Shown here: one piece after another, positions 41,035 through 50,182 of the stretch
How the letters are laid out: the number at the start of each line of letters is the position of its first letter
Numbering within the stretch: the stretch's first letter is position 1
NCBI GenBank assembly: GCA_905221605.1
Contig: CAJNDS010002194.1
Coordinates: 509,501 to 573,500 of the forward strand
DNA length: 64,000 nt
Reading direction: 5' to 3'
From: Symbiodinium natans
Lineage: Eukaryota > Sar > Dinophyceae > Suessiales > Symbiodiniaceae
Position numbers and translations under genes: made by a program
Notes under the pieces: model-generated
What the model was told of the DNA's origin: nothing
Seen by the model: only the letters and a program-made list of their open reading frames with translations
The model's database searches: none

Positions 41035-41352
41035 TTGACGTGCGACAAAGACACGGCGATCCCAAAGCGACGACATGGCGCGTGCAGCGAAGGGGTTGCT
41101 GCTGAGGGTTTAAGAGCTGACGAGAGCTTTGAAGATGGCAACGACAACACGCTCTCAGGGGCAGGCTTTTCGGATACGGTGATCCGACGACAGTTTGCGA
41201 CGACGGCACGCAATGCACACCGACTGACAACTGAGATTCCAGGGTCCAAAACCGATGATAGTTTCGTTGGTGAGAGCCCACCGAGACAGTTGAAACCAAA
41301 GTTCAATATAATTGTAGTTACAGTTATTGTCCTGATGATTTTTGTTGCCTAA
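41035..41352 (+). CDS. Candidate terminal exon of a tail-anchored membrane protein
   Basis: A 105-codon frame from about 41,035 reads AAEGLRADESFEDGNDNTLS, then GFSDTVIRRQFATTARNAH, and ends KFNIIVVTVIVLMIFVA before TAA at 41,350. The last 16 residues are an uninterrupted hydrophobic segment at the extreme C-terminus, as in tail-anchored proteins such as SNAREs; a charged, polar region precedes it. The true 5' end is probably an acceptor (GCGTGCAG near 41,087 is in phase). The stop codon is formed with the first bases of a CCCTAAA array (41,348-41,404). No SNARE heptad is evident, so the family is open. Confidence 0.5.
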   Translation: MTCDKDTAIPKRRHGACSEGVAAEGLRADESFEDGNDNTLSGAGFSDTVIRRQFATTARNAHRLTTEIPGSKTDDSFVGESPPRQLKPKFNIIVVTVIVLMIFVA

Positions 41353-41415
41353 ACCCTAAACCCTAAACCCTAAACCCTAAACCCTAAACCCTAAACCCTA
41401 AACCCATTATTTTAA

Positions 41416-41668
41416 CATTTGCGTTTGGTGGGGAGGATCTCGCCAAAGCATGCTGCGGCCCTTGAACTCATCAACTTAGAGGAATCGAGTCACCAAAGCA
41501 TTGGGTTCAGGGCGCCTAAACCTCAAGCCGCAAACCCTAAACCCTAAACCCTAAACCCTAAACCCTAAACCCTAAACCCTAAACCCGAAATGAAGCAACC
41601 CTCGTCTGGAACAGCAGCAAGCTATTGAGCCCACGCCCGCCATCCTCGCTGAGCGCGAAATAGTGTGA
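41416..41668 (+). CDS. Two candidate exon islands
   Basis: 41,425-41,520 reads ISPKHAAALELINLEESSHQ. 41,598-41,668, after an AAATGAAG acceptor, reads PRLEQQQAIEPTPAILAERE and ends at GTGTGAAG. A CCCTAAA array (41,535-41,587) separates them. Confidence 0.42.
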
Positions 41669-42170
41669 AGGGTTTCGGGGCTATCAGGGCTTTCGGGTTT
41701 AGGGATTAGGGTTGAGGGTTAGCGTTTAGGATTTTGGGTTCTAGGGTTTAGGGTTTAGGGTCTGAAGCCTTAAACCCCCAAACTTAGGGCCGAACTCTGA
41801 ATCGGTGTAGGGCACCTGGGTATCATGGGGTCGGACAAGCCTGAGTTGAGTAGGGTTTTGGGTCTAGGGTCTAGGGTTTAGGGTTTAGGGTTTAGGGTTT
41901 AGGGAGGGTTTAGGGGTACGAGTTGCGCGAGTGCTTGGGAGAGGTTTAGAGGCTCAGGGAGGCTGATCTTAGGCGCGTACGTTCGACGCCCTGATCCCCC
42001 AGACCTGCCTAAACACCTTAAACTCCAAACGCCCCAAAGCCCAAGCCCTGAAAGCCCGAAACCCTACACCCCCGACCCTCCGTAAACACTCTAAACCCGA
42101 AACCCTAAACCCTAAACCCTAAACCCTACACCCGGAAGTCCAGCTTCGAAAGGCACTAAACCGTTAAGCC

Positions 42171-42589
42171 ATGAGCGCTTGGACCAGCCCCCAGCCTGCA
42201 GCATCAAAGATTCTTGAGTCCAAAACTCCTGAAAGGGTTTAGGGTTTAGGGTTTAGGGTTTAGGGTTCAGGTTTCAGGGTGTAGGGTTTAAGGTTTTTGG
42301 GTCTAAACCCTATCCCTAAGCCCCCCCCACCCCCCCCCCCCCCCCCCCCGGTCAAACCTCGGGAGGTTCTGTCCACGGCACGTTTTGGGGCTTTTGCCCT
42401 GCGCAGGTGCGACCGCCCATCACCATGGATTTCGAGGCCCTACCGAAGGGTTTCGGGTTTAGGGTTTTTAGGGTTTAGGGCTTAGGGTCTAAACCTGAAC
42501 TTTCATTATTCAGGCTATTTCGGGGGTCCGGGAATGATGGAAGCTGGCTCGACCATTTGAAAGAAGAGCTCCTGCAGCGAAACTGGTAG
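42171..42589 (+). CDS. Candidate complete three-exon gene, 75 aa
   Basis: Exons 42,171-42,236 (22 codons), 42,321-42,406 and 42,514-42,589 total 228 nt, with phases 0/0 and 2/1. The protein begins MSAWTSPQPAASKILESKTP, has a ten-proline run encoded by the poly-C tract, then VKPREVLSTARFGAFALR, and ends FRGSGNDGSWLDHLKEELLQ before RNW and TAG. Donors are AGG/GTTTAGGG and GCAG/GTGCGA; acceptors are CCCTAAG and ATTATTCAG. Both introns contain telomere-like repeats. Start is the first ATG; an upstream exon is possible. Function unknown. The poly-C coding for proline in the right frame is an independent point in favour. Confidence 0.5.
42237..42320 (+). other. Candidate intron of TTTAGGG repeats (84 nt)
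   Basis: Starts GTTTAGGGTTTAGGG and ends CCCTATCCCTAAG. Five perfect units, then degenerate ones in both orientations. Confidence 0.45.
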
Positions 42590-42769
42590 AAGCACCGGGA
42601 AGACTGCTGTCAGTCCGGCTAGTGATGATTGGTGTTTCTCTTCGCAAGTCTACAGCCTTCATCCCGCAACCCTAACCAAGCCCTCAGCCTTAAGCCCTAC
42701 GTCACCTGTGTACACACTCATGTTTCCTACCGGCCCTACAAACCATGCAGCACAGTGGTTCATACCCTC

Positions 42770-42995
42770 AGCCCTAAACCCTAAACCATCAACCCTCAAA
42801 CCCTAAACACTAAAACCCTAAAACCCAAAAACCCTGAAACCCTAAAACCACAACACCCCAAAACCCCAAAACCCCAAACCCCAAACCCTAAACCCTAAAG
42901 CCGAAAGCCTAAACCCTAAACCCTAAAGCCGAAAGCCTAAAGCCGAAAGCCTAAAGCCTAAAGCCTAAAGCCTAAAGCCTAAAGCCCACTAAAGC
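42770..42995 (-). repeat. CCCTAAA-derived array with GCCTAAA block
   Basis: CCCTAAA and AACCCTAAA variants followed by uniform AAGCCTA units (42,945-42,985). An exon-like island follows: 43,016-43,061, acceptor GTGCCGCAG, HRQRVQDLESHKKGK, donor AAG/GTTTCC. Confidence 0.8.
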
Positions 42996-43113
42996 CGAAG
43001 CCAGGTGCCGCAGTTCACCGCCAGCGGGTGCAAGACCTGGAATCCCACAAGAAGGGCAAGGTTTCCTAGGTAGGATAAGGGGGACCCTTAAAACGGGTTT
43101 AGGTTTGGGGTTT

Positions 43114-43240
43114 AGGGTTAGGCTTTAGGGTTTAGGGTTTAGGGTTTAGGGTTTAGGGTTTAGGGTTTAGAGTTTAGGGTTTAGGGTTTAGGGTTTAGGG
43201 TTTAGGGTTTAGGGTTTACGGTTTAGGGTTTAGGGTTTCC
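43114..43240 (+). repeat. TTTAGGG array
   Basis: About 17 units with rare variants. Another degenerate stretch runs 43,365-43,442. Confidence 0.9.
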
Positions 43241-43528
43241 CCTCTTCTGGCTCTCTTAAACAGGGACCTTATTCAGAGGGTCTATATCCCCAAGGTCCCC
43301 CCAATCCTATCCCCCAAGGCTCATGCATCTCCCCGAACCCCGGGTTTCGTTTAGGGCTTAGATGTTTAGGGTTTAGGGTTTAGAGTTTAGGGTTTAGGGT
43401 TTGGGGTTTGGGGTGTTTAGGGTTTAGGGTTTAGGGTTTGGGGTGTACTAGCTTCGACGAAGCATGCACAGGTGAACGTAAGGGTTCAGGGGTTTCCCTA
43501 AACCCCGCACCGAAACCTTAAGCCTGTG

Positions 43529-43620
43529 CGCTGAAAGCTCCAGCAGCCCGCCAGCTTGATCCGCAGTCTTCCTAAATTGTCAGCCCTACTGCGATTCCGA
43601 GGGTCCACTCATCAGGGGGA
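43529..43620 (+). CDS. Candidate exon
   Basis: Frame reads LQQPASLIRSLPKLSALLRF then RGSTHQGE and meets GTTTGGAT. Leucine-rich. The acceptor could be GCTGAAAG or the CCAG/CAG just after it. Confidence 0.4.
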
Positions 43621-43973
43621 GGTTTGGATATAGTTTTGTTTCTTGTCCTAAACCCCGATAAAATCCTTATCAAGCCATAGAAATTTAGATGTTATGGGGC
43701 CCCCAAACCTACCCCACTCATGATATCCCCATGGACAGGGGTTCTGGGTTTAGGGTGTTGGGTGTGCGCTGACTTCCACAATGGTATAATTTTGCTGCAA
43801 GTACTAAAGTAAGAAAACCTAAACCACAAACGCAAACCCTAAACCCTAAACCCTAAACACTAGCAAAGCGACCTGGCCTTGGAACCTAGAGGGTTGTAAA
43901 GTTCCTTTGTCCCTCCCTTCCCTAGGGAGTCCCAGTGAAAATCCCCTATTTCAAGTCCTGCGCCTAGGTTGAG

Positions 43974-44019
43974 GGTGCGTTTTCTCAAGGTGCAGGAGAA
44001 AAGCCGTCGCCTCAAAGTA
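43974..44019 (+). CDS. Candidate small exon
   Basis: The frame RFLKVQEKSRRLK is open and ends at GTATAATC. Upstream 43,640-43,960 holds unique sequence with CCCTAAA words and no clear exon. Confidence 0.34.
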
Positions 44020-44078
44020 TAATCACCCGTGTGCCCAGGTGCCCAGTCAAAGCGAGAGATTTAGGAGGTTTAAGGACA

Positions 44079-44182
44079 GGGTTTAGGGTTTAGGGTTTAG
44101 GGTTTAGGGTTTAGGGTTTAGGGTTTAGGGTTTAGGGTTTAGGGTTTAGGGTTTAGGGTTTAGGGTTTAGGGTTTAGGGTTT
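44079..44182 (+). repeat. TTTAGGG array
   Basis: Fifteen nearly perfect units, followed by decayed GGGTTT-like sequence to 44,300. Confidence 0.92.
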
Positions 44183-44527
44183 TTCGGTTCAAGGTTTAGG
44201 GTTTCGGGCCTTGCGGTCTAGCGTTGGGCTTTTCGGACCTTCAGGGAGTTTGGGGTGTAGGGTTCCAGATTTCGATTTTGGAGTTTTGGGGAAGTTTCTG
44301 GGTCAGTAGACTTGGACGCGAGGCTTTTCATAACCTAGCAACCCTGAACCCTATAATCCTAAACCCTAAACCCTAACCGGCCCTAACCTATAGGCCCTAC
44401 CGGCAAGCCCCTTGCATATAGTTGGGAGTATTTTTTGGGCACTAGAATTCCTAAGAAACCGCTGAAATTAAATTTTGGCTAGGGTTCCAAGGTCAGAATC
44501 GTATAAGGGCTACAGGACCCAAGTCAG

Positions 44528-44620
44528 CAGGATCCTGCGCGGATCCAGATATTCCCCGAAGCTCGACGGAGGCTACGGGAGCTGAGGGTTTTGGAGTTGC
44601 GGATACTTCTAGTTGCTTAA
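44528..44620 (+). CDS. Candidate exon, charged helix
   Basis: After CCAAGTCAG the frame reads QDPARIQIFPEARRRLRELR then VLELRILLVA, stopping at TAA (44,618) that lies within the family G MITE terminus. An arginine-rich amphipathic helix. Confidence 0.42.
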   Translation, partial: QDPARIQIFPEARRRLRELRVLELRILLVA

Positions 44621-44771
44621 GAACTCCCAAAACATGTAAAGAAGTATCCTCATAAGTGCAATACAGGGATTCAGTATAAGACGTCCTTAAGAAGTGCTTT
44701 ATGGGGATTCCCATCTTTCATGTTTTTTTTTTTTTTTTTTTTTTTTGGGGGGGGGGGGGGGTTCTTAAACC
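44613..44771. mobile_element. Family G MITE with expanded T/G end
   Basis: Left end TTGCTTAAGAACTCCCAAAA is short; the right end has grown to ~24 T plus 16 G before GTTCTTAAACC. The minus-strand ORF at 44,493-44,714 overlaps it and is rejected. Confidence 0.72.
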
Positions 44772-44883
44772 ACTAATGTTTGCAGGCCCCGCCTGAACAA
44801 TCCACGGGGTGGGGCATCCTCGTCTTGCCCCTAAACCCTAAACCCTAAACCCTAAACCCTAAACCGTGCCTTTCTGAGGCCAG

Positions 44884-44923
44884 TACAAGCCCATCAAGTG
44901 GATCCGATACCTGACGAAGGCGG
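44884..44923 (+). CDS. Candidate small exon
   Basis: A TGAGGCCAG acceptor and a GTTTGGGG donor flank YKPIKWIRYLTKA. Basic/aromatic, very protein-like. The next island (45,036-45,135) reads KFRRPGRCNVLEWVQWGKF. Confidence 0.44.
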
Positions 44924-45185
44924 GTTTGGGGTGTAGGGTCTCCGAACCCTAAAGCCCTAAATCCGTTTGGGGTCTAGGGTTCAGGTCTCAGAGGTGAGGA
45001 ACCTAACCCCTAAACCCCTAAACCCCAAACTTGAGAAGTTCCGTCGCCCTGGTAGATGCAATGTGTTGGAATGGGTACAGTGGGGAAAATTCGTATCTAG
45101 GAATCTAAGGGGTCAAAGGGGAGAATCGTGGTGATCCCCTAAACCCCGAGGCCTGTTGCAAGCCCAAAACCCCAACTCAACCCTA

Positions 45186-45296
45186 CTGGCTCTTAGTAGG
45201 GAATGAGGGAGCTAGGTACCCTACATCCTCTATCTATACACTTTAAATAGGCTTCCGTAGGGTACCTAATTCTCTTATTCCCTACGAAGAGCCAGC
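45186..45296. mobile_element. Family J MITE, near-perfect palindrome
   Basis: Ends CTGGCTCTTAGTAGGGAAT and ATTCCCTACGAAGAGCCAG; inner pair GGTACCCTAC/GTAGGGTACC. 111 bp. Half-copies of its end occur near 3,815, 39,600 and 49,590. Confidence 0.8.
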
Positions 45297-45319
45297 AAGC
45301 AAAACCCTACATCCCACAG

Positions 45320-45530
45320 CGCTACATGCCAAGGGCACCACAGCTGAGCCGTGGGACGATGGCGTCTAGTGGGGGGAATGGAAGGGATGAAGTTGGAATT
45401 CTATTACCTTGGGTTTAGGGCTTATAGCTGATTTGGGATTGCTGTGGATGCTTGTTTCCAGGTTCTGTGCGCCTATAGATGTGTCACCGATAGAAGTTTA
45501 TTCTCACAAAAGCCCGCCCCGCCCCGGTGA
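45320..45530 (+). CDS. Two candidate exons
   Basis: 45,320-45,412 (ATCCCACAG acceptor) reads RYMPRAPQLSRGTMASSGGN then GRDEVGILLPW and meets GTTTAGGG in phase 0. 45,462-45,530 (TTGTTTCCAG acceptor) reads VLCAYRCVTDRSLFSQKPAP and stops at TGA, also phase 0, so the two can join across a 49-nt intron. Confidence 0.46.
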
Positions 45531-45567
45531 TTATCGGGGTTTACAGCTTAGGACAGAGGGCTGAAGG

Positions 45568-45840
45568 TCGGGTGTGGGCTGCTCATACCCAAGGAGCGGC
45601 TTTATTGATCCGAGGCGTGGATCTGTTGATGATAATTTGTCCATGAGGATCTTGGTAAGCAGCTCGGATCATCTCGAGACACTGAAGCCGACGAAGCCTG
45701 AACCCTAAACTCGAGAAAGCCTAGACCCAAGGCCGTAAACCCTGAACGGGTTTTTGGGTTTAGACCCTAACCCCCCTAAAAGAGCCCCTGAGCTGGGGAA
45801 AGCCTTTTGAACAATCTGACATCGCCCAGGCCAAATTCTG
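45568..45840 (+). CDS. Candidate exon islands
   Basis: One frame is open from about 45,568 to 45,705 and contains GFIDPRRGSVDDNLSMRIL followed by a GTAAGC donor at 45,655. 45,778-45,839 reads KEPLSWGKPFEQSDIAQAKF then TGA. Confidence 0.4.
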
Positions 45841-46057
45841 ATATCCTGTCGACCTACTAGGGCATGAGGGTGTATAGGGCACGAGGGTAGGGCTTCAGGG
45901 AGGACAGGGTTTTCAGGGTTTTGGGTTTCAGGGCTACTAAACCCTAAACTCTAAACCCTAAACCCTAAACCCTAAACCCTAGGGCGGTTTGGAGCTCAGG
46001 GCTCTTGGCTTTGGGGCGTGCAGCGTTTGGGGCTTCAGCTCAAACCTGTCCTTTCAG

Positions 46058-46190
46058 AACCCAAAGAAAAGCGAGACACCCTAAACCCTAAACCCTAAAC
46101 CCTAAACCCTAGGGCCTCGGGATTAGCAACTTGCAGACATTTGCACGTGGACTTCAGCCCTTGCCCGACCAGGCCGGAACCTACGAACAT
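46058..46190 (+). CDS. Candidate exon islands
   Basis: 46,058-46,081 follows a pyrimidine-rich TGTCCTTTCAG acceptor and reads NPKKSETP then TAA. 46,137-46,200, after AACTTGCAG, is open in two frames (TFARGLQPLPDQAGTYEHRI; or VDFSPCPTRPEPTNIESDRW). Confidence 0.36.
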
Positions 46191-46384
46191 CGAATCTGAC
46201 CGCTGGCTCTTGCAACGGGTGTCCCGAAACCTTAAACCCCAAACCCTAGATTCTTAGGGGCTTTTCACCCTAAGCCCTAAACCTTCAACCTGTTTGGGAT
46301 TTAGGTATTGGGGGGTGCCTAGCAGCTTTGGGGGTGGCTTTCAGAAGTTTCAAGGACGTTCATGGGGCTTTTAATTCCATGTAG

Positions 46385-46444
46385 AGTCCCCCGCGGAATC
46401 TCCGACATCCGACGCTTTGTTATGCCAAAGTGCGGGCGCCTTGG
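46385..46444 (+). CDS. Candidate exon with GTGAGC donor
   Basis: A TCCATGTAG acceptor and a strong G/GTGAGC donor flank SPAESPTSDALLCQSAGAL. Ser/Pro-rich. Confidence 0.46.
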
Positions 46445-46562
46445 GTGAGCCCCTATAAACGGGTAACCTCTCAACCCTCAGTCGTAAACCCTAAACACCA
46501 AACCCTAGACCCAATGAATCGCAAAATGGGCTCTTGTCCCAGAACAATTTAGGACTTGGCAG

Positions 46563-46706
46563 CAAGAGATGAGCTCCCAAAGAATCACCGAAAGCCTTCC
46601 CAAACCCTCAAACTCCCCTCAAACGGCGTGGGAGTTGCTCTACGGGGTGGCGGGTAGGTATGCAAGGGGTTCTATGTACCCCAAGCCAGGTTGCAACCAC
46701 TTATAG
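46563..46706 (+). CDS. Candidate exon, 47 codons
   Basis: A GACTTGGCAG acceptor ends at 46,562. Phase 0 reads QEMSSQRITESLPKPSNSPQ, then TAWELLYGVAGRYARGSMYP, and stops at TAG (46,704) unless spliced at GTAGGTATG near 46,655. One of the longest open islands. Confidence 0.48.
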   Translation, partial: QEMSSQRITESLPKPSNSPQTAWELLYGVAGRYARGSMYPKPGCNHL

Positions 46707-46732
46707 CCACAGTTTTATGCTCCCAGTACCAG

Positions 46733-46848
46733 TACATGAGGGCTCCTCTGAACTCTGGCCTTGGTAAAAATCAAGGCACGCGTTATCATAGGTATCCCTG
46801 GCGCTTATTTGCCGGAGCCTCCTCACATGATGGTCGAAGTGTCCGAAA
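46733..46848 (+). CDS. Two exons around a 28-nt intron
   Basis: Exon 46,733-46,763 reads YMRAPLNSGL; intron 46,764-46,791 is GTAAAAATC...ATCATAG; the next exon reads IPGAYLPEPPHMMVEVSE. Phases match (1+2). The combined peptide is convincing, and the intron would be only 28 nt. Confidence 0.46.
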
Positions 46849-47039
46849 CCCTAAACCCTAAGCACAACCCTGAACCCTGAACCCTGGGAAATTAAGGAAT
46901 TGTTGGGTTTGGGGTTTGGGGTGGAGGGTTTAGAGCATTCGTTTTCAGGGTTCAGTGTTTAGAGAGTTGTGTTTCAGGGAATTATGTAGGGAATCACCCT
47001 AAACCCTAAAGCCTAAACCCTAAACCCTAAACCCGGAGT

Positions 47040-47330
47040 ATGGGTACCGAGTTCATACTGAGACTTAGGCCTCAGTCCGCTTTTGATAGAATCTGTATTC
47101 AAGAAGGATCCTCGCGGTCGTACCCATTTCAAATCTCCTGATGCCAAAGCTCTAAACCCGAAACCCTAAACCCGAAACCCTAAACCTTAAACCCTAAACC
47201 CTAAACCCGCAAACCCTGTATCATAAAGCACCAAAACGTCTACCGGCTCTCAGCTGAAGAGTTGCCAGCTGGGGCGGCTGTTATCCCCCCCCCCATGGAG
47301 GCAGGACGGACGTCGGGGAAAGGTTTAGGG
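47040..47330 (+). CDS. Candidate exon islands
   Basis: 47,081-47,150 is open in two frames after GCCTCAG (SAFDRICIQEGSSRSYPFQ or, from 47,105, KDPRGRTHFKSPDAK). 47,259-47,321 reads SCQLGRLLSPPPWRQDGRR and ends GGAAAG/GTTTAGGG. Confidence 0.38.
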
Positions 47331-47511
47331 TTTAGGGTGTAGGGTTTAGGGTTTAGGGCTTAGGGCTTAGGTTCAGGGTTTAGGGTTGTTTAGGGTTGAG
47401 GGTTTAGGTGCACCACCCTCACTAAACCCTAAACCCGAAACCCTAAACCCTAAAGGTCAGGGTGTAGGGACGTGGCGGATTTCGGGCGTTGATCGGGCTT
47501 CGGCTCTCCAG

Positions 47512-47559
47512 GGATGTAAAAGGCTCTTCCGATCTTGCAAGGCATCGTCTTGAACAAGG
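47512..47559 (+). CDS. Candidate small exon with TTTAGGG donor
   Basis: A GGCTCTCCAG acceptor and a GG/GTTTAGGG donor flank DVKGSSDLARHRLEQ. Confidence 0.44.
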
Positions 47560-47639
47560 GTTTAGGGTTTAGGGTTCAGGGTTTAGGGTTTAGGGTTTAG
47601 GGCTTCGGGCTTCGGGTTTAGGGTTTAGGGTTTAGGGTT

Positions 47640-47799
47640 GGTGTCGGGTCAAAGTGCTTTAAAAGGCCTAACGGGGTTCAAAGAGGACTAAGGGGGTTTT
47701 ACAGGGGATTAACGAGGCCCAGAGGAGATTAAGGTAGTTTAAAAGGGCTTAGAGGTGACTCAGGATGAAGGGGTGCATAAAGGCGACTAAGTTTAGGGT

Positions 47800-47845
<46 letters not shown>

Positions 47846-48465
47846 GGTTTAGGGTTTAGGATTTAGGGTTTAGGGTGGGGGGGTTCAAGGGTTCAAGGAT
47901 TCAGTTGTTGGAGGGTTCTAGGGTTTAGGATTTAGGGTCTAAGGTTTCACTTGTCAGGCCCGCGCTTGAACGATTACCACCAACCATCCCCTTAAGATCC
48001 CTCTGTCATCAAAGACAATGGCACCCTTGTTTGGGTTGGTTACTTTATAGTTGGGAACCCCCCCCCAAAAAAAAATCAAAAAAGTCCATTCTCGTTTCAC
48101 CTTAAACGCATCCTAAACCCTACACCCGAAGCCGGAAACCCGAAACCCGAAACCTTCTGTCCGCCATAAGATCCATTCCAGTTGAACAGGCCCCCGATTG
48201 GGGCGGTTTGCCATTTGCCTGCGCTTTGACCCATGGGCCCCCCCCCCCTGTATGCCCCCTTCTAGGTTCCCCCCTTCAAAAAACCTTAATCAGGCTTAGT
48301 TATCCCTAAATGGCCTCAATTCTGTGGGGGAACCTAGAGGGGGTACCTGAAGGCTCTAATGTAGTCCCTTTTGGTGTTATATAAAGGGGATTCTAGTATA
48401 CTACCCAAAAAAGGTACTACAAAGGAGCCTTTGGGTAGTATCGGGTAGTAGGGAAGCTCCCCTGA
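47640..48465. other. Non-coding repeats: GGGTTGA array, MITEs
   Basis: 47,797-47,850 is a uniform GGGTTGA array within TTTAGGG words. 47,640-47,790 is an AAGGGG-type degenerate repeat. 48,003-48,075 resembles family A. 48,344-48,440 is a family E MITE (ACCTGAAGGCTCTAATGTAG... GTACTACAAAGGAGCC). Confidence 0.7.
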
Positions 48466-48474
48466 AAAGACCAG

Positions 48475-48631
48475 GCAGCGATCGATGATTTGAAGAAGAA
48501 TCTGCGTGAGCCGTGGGCCTCGGAGTTCGGCTTTAGGGCTTAGGGCTTAGGGCTTAGGGTTTAGGGTTTAGGGTTTAGGGTTTAGGGCTTCGCGTGGTGC
48601 TGTGCGAGATCCAAATCACGGTCTTTTTGCG
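48475..48631 (+). CDS. Two exons across a GC-AG telomere-like intron
   Basis: Exon 48,475-48,529 (AAGACCAG acceptor) reads AAIDDLKKNLREPWASEF. Exon 48,586-48,631 starts after TTTAG of the repeat and reads LRVVLCEIQITVFL, ending CG/GTACCC. The 56-nt intron starts GCTTTAGGG and is built from GGGCTTA and TTTAGGG units. The phases match (1+2) if the donor is GC. Confidence 0.44.
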
Positions 48632-48910
48632 GTACCCTATATACATAATACGTATGTATATATATATATATATATGTATGTACAAGGCTCCCTACTACAA
48701 CAGGTACCACCAAACAAGGCAAAAAATCAGAGAAGCCCATCCCAACCCAAGCCCCTAAACCCTTACCTGGAGTTCAAGGAGGGGGTTTAAGGTTTAAGGT
48801 TTGGGGTTTAGGAGTTAGGGTTTAGGGAAGCGGGACTGTCCGTGAAATCCGAGTGCGATGATGAGGAACCCTTCTTGGCAGTTACAGGGTATTTCTAGGG
48901 CCCATGTGTT

Positions 48911-48994
48911 GGGGGGTTTAGGGTTTAGGGTTTCCCTAAACCCTAAACCCTAAACCCTAAACCCTAAACCCTAAACCCTAAACCCTAAACCCGA
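48911..48994. repeat. Head-to-head telomere-like junction
   Basis: TTTAGGG units (48,916-48,934) meet CCCTAAA units (48,935-48,993) directly at TTTCCCTAAA. This G-strand-then-C-strand order is what end-to-end telomere fusion leaves. Confidence 0.85.
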
Positions 48995-49037
48995 AAGGGT
49001 TCATTGCCTGTGTACTCCTGCACGGCTGATTGCTGAG

Positions 49038-49375
49038 ATCCGCGCGGAGGGCCGAGAAGGCCATCGACGAGCGCCTCGTAGAGGCAATCTCTGCAGGGTT
49101 TAGGGTTTAGGGTTTAGGGTTTAGGGTTTGGGGTTTAGGGTTTAGGGGTTAGGGTTTAGGGTTTAGGGTTGGTTTTGGGGTTTGGCGCACGGGTTCGGGT
49201 GTGGGCTCACTATTTGGAAGGGTATAATTAGGGCTTGAGGTTGGCAAGTAACTGCGGGGTACCTTCTCATAGCTCTCATCTTGCTCTGGATGACCCGGCC
49301 CTTCGGAACCGAAATCCCCAGTTCCCATTTAGCATGCCCCGTAGGGCTACCCTTATAAACTCTCTTTTTGCAGAG
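49038..49375 (+). CDS. Two exons, coiled-coil-like then mixed
   Basis: Exon 49,038-49,097 (TTGCTGAG acceptor, GG/GTTTAGGG donor) reads SARRAEKAIDERLVEAISA. Exon 49,273-49,375 (TTCTCATAG acceptor, GAG/GTTTAGGG donor) reads SHLALDDPALRNRNPQFPFS and MPRRATLINSLFAE. The phases match (2+1). The 175-nt intron starts with a TTTAGGG array. The opposing 97-codon minus frame (49,163-49,456) spans that array and is rejected. Confidence 0.48.
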
Positions 49376-49429
49376 GTTTAGGGCTTGGGGTTTAGGGTAC
49401 AAAAGTTCCTGTAAGCAAAACAGGGCAGC

Positions 49430-49600
49430 GGTGTCATTGTCAGGCCATTGGGCCACCTAGCTTTAAGGGTTTACGCTTTACCTTAAGAACCCAATCCTAC
49501 CCTTTTTGTAGGTTCCTCCTATTACAGATCCTTTTGTAGGGGTATTGCGTAACCTACAAAAAAGTAACAGGGTAAGGCATCCCTCCCTTGTTCCCTACCG
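49430..49600. mobile_element. Foldback relic
   Basis: TTACCTTAAGAACCC/CTACCCTTTTTGTAGGTT with the inverted AACCTACAAAAAAGTAAC. The ends are indistinct; possibly a separate MITE family. Confidence 0.4.
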
Positions 49601-49788
49601 AGAGCCTCCCCCCCCCCTCCCCTTCGGGCCGCTTTCGCCTCAGCTTGGTGTTGTTGCCCAAGACCCTGATGAAGACCCAAAACCCTAAACTCAAAACCCT
49701 AAACCCTAAACCCTAGAGCCTAGAACCTGAACCCTAGACCCTAAACCCGAAACCCTAACCTTAAACCCTAGACCCTCAACCCCCTCAG

Positions 49789-49831
49789 ATGCCCCCCACT
49801 TGAGGTGTCGGACAGCCTGCAGCAGCTGGAG
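49789..49831 (+). CDS. Candidate small exon
   Basis: A CAACCCCCTCAG acceptor and a GAG/GTGTGC donor flank CPPLEVSDSLQQLE. Confidence 0.42.
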
Positions 49832-49878
49832 GTGTGCCCATGAGCTGTGCGGAAACGGCAGTGGGGATGGGGGAGTGA

Positions 49879-50104
49879 AACCCCTACTTGGAGATTCATG
49901 GTCATGGATAGTTCTAACTTTTACTTGCTTAACCCCAAAAGAATAAAACACATAAGATTCCTATATTTTCCGGGGTTTCTTAAGCAATTGGTAGAGAAGT
50001 GGGGTTATAACTAAGGTAATTATACTTCTAACTGGATATAATCTTATGTAGGGTACTTATCCCCCTACTTATAACAATCCAAGATCCTCCAAGTAAACCT
50101 TCAG
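49879..50104. mobile_element. Foldback element, family F, with nested family G end words
   Basis: ACTTGGAGATTCATGG ... CCTACTTATAACAATCC ... CTCCAAGTAAACCTTCAG. Contains TTGCTTAACCCCAAAAG/TTTCTTAAGCAA (49,925-49,987). The terminal CCTTCAG can serve as an acceptor for the next island. Confidence 0.5.
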
Positions 50105-50182
50105 CTACTTGTTGGTGGAAGGTGCACTTGGGACGTTCGGGGTCTTGTTGGATCGTAGTCATGTGGGAGTTGACGGAAATAC
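50105..50182 (+). CDS. Candidate exon abutting a MITE end
   Basis: After the AACCTTCAG acceptor the frame reads YLLVEGALGTFGVLLDRSHV then GVDGNTG. A minus frame (MTTIQQDPERPKCTFHQQVA) is also good; the + call follows the general strand of the neighbourhood. Confidence 0.4.

Noticed and set aside
44493-44714. 73-codon minus-strand frame
   Set aside because: Overlaps a MITE and the T-run end; the + frame at 44,528 fits the neighbourhood better.
49163-49456. 97-codon minus-strand frame
   Set aside because: It spans a TTTAGGG stretch and opposes a + exon with good splice sites and phase match.
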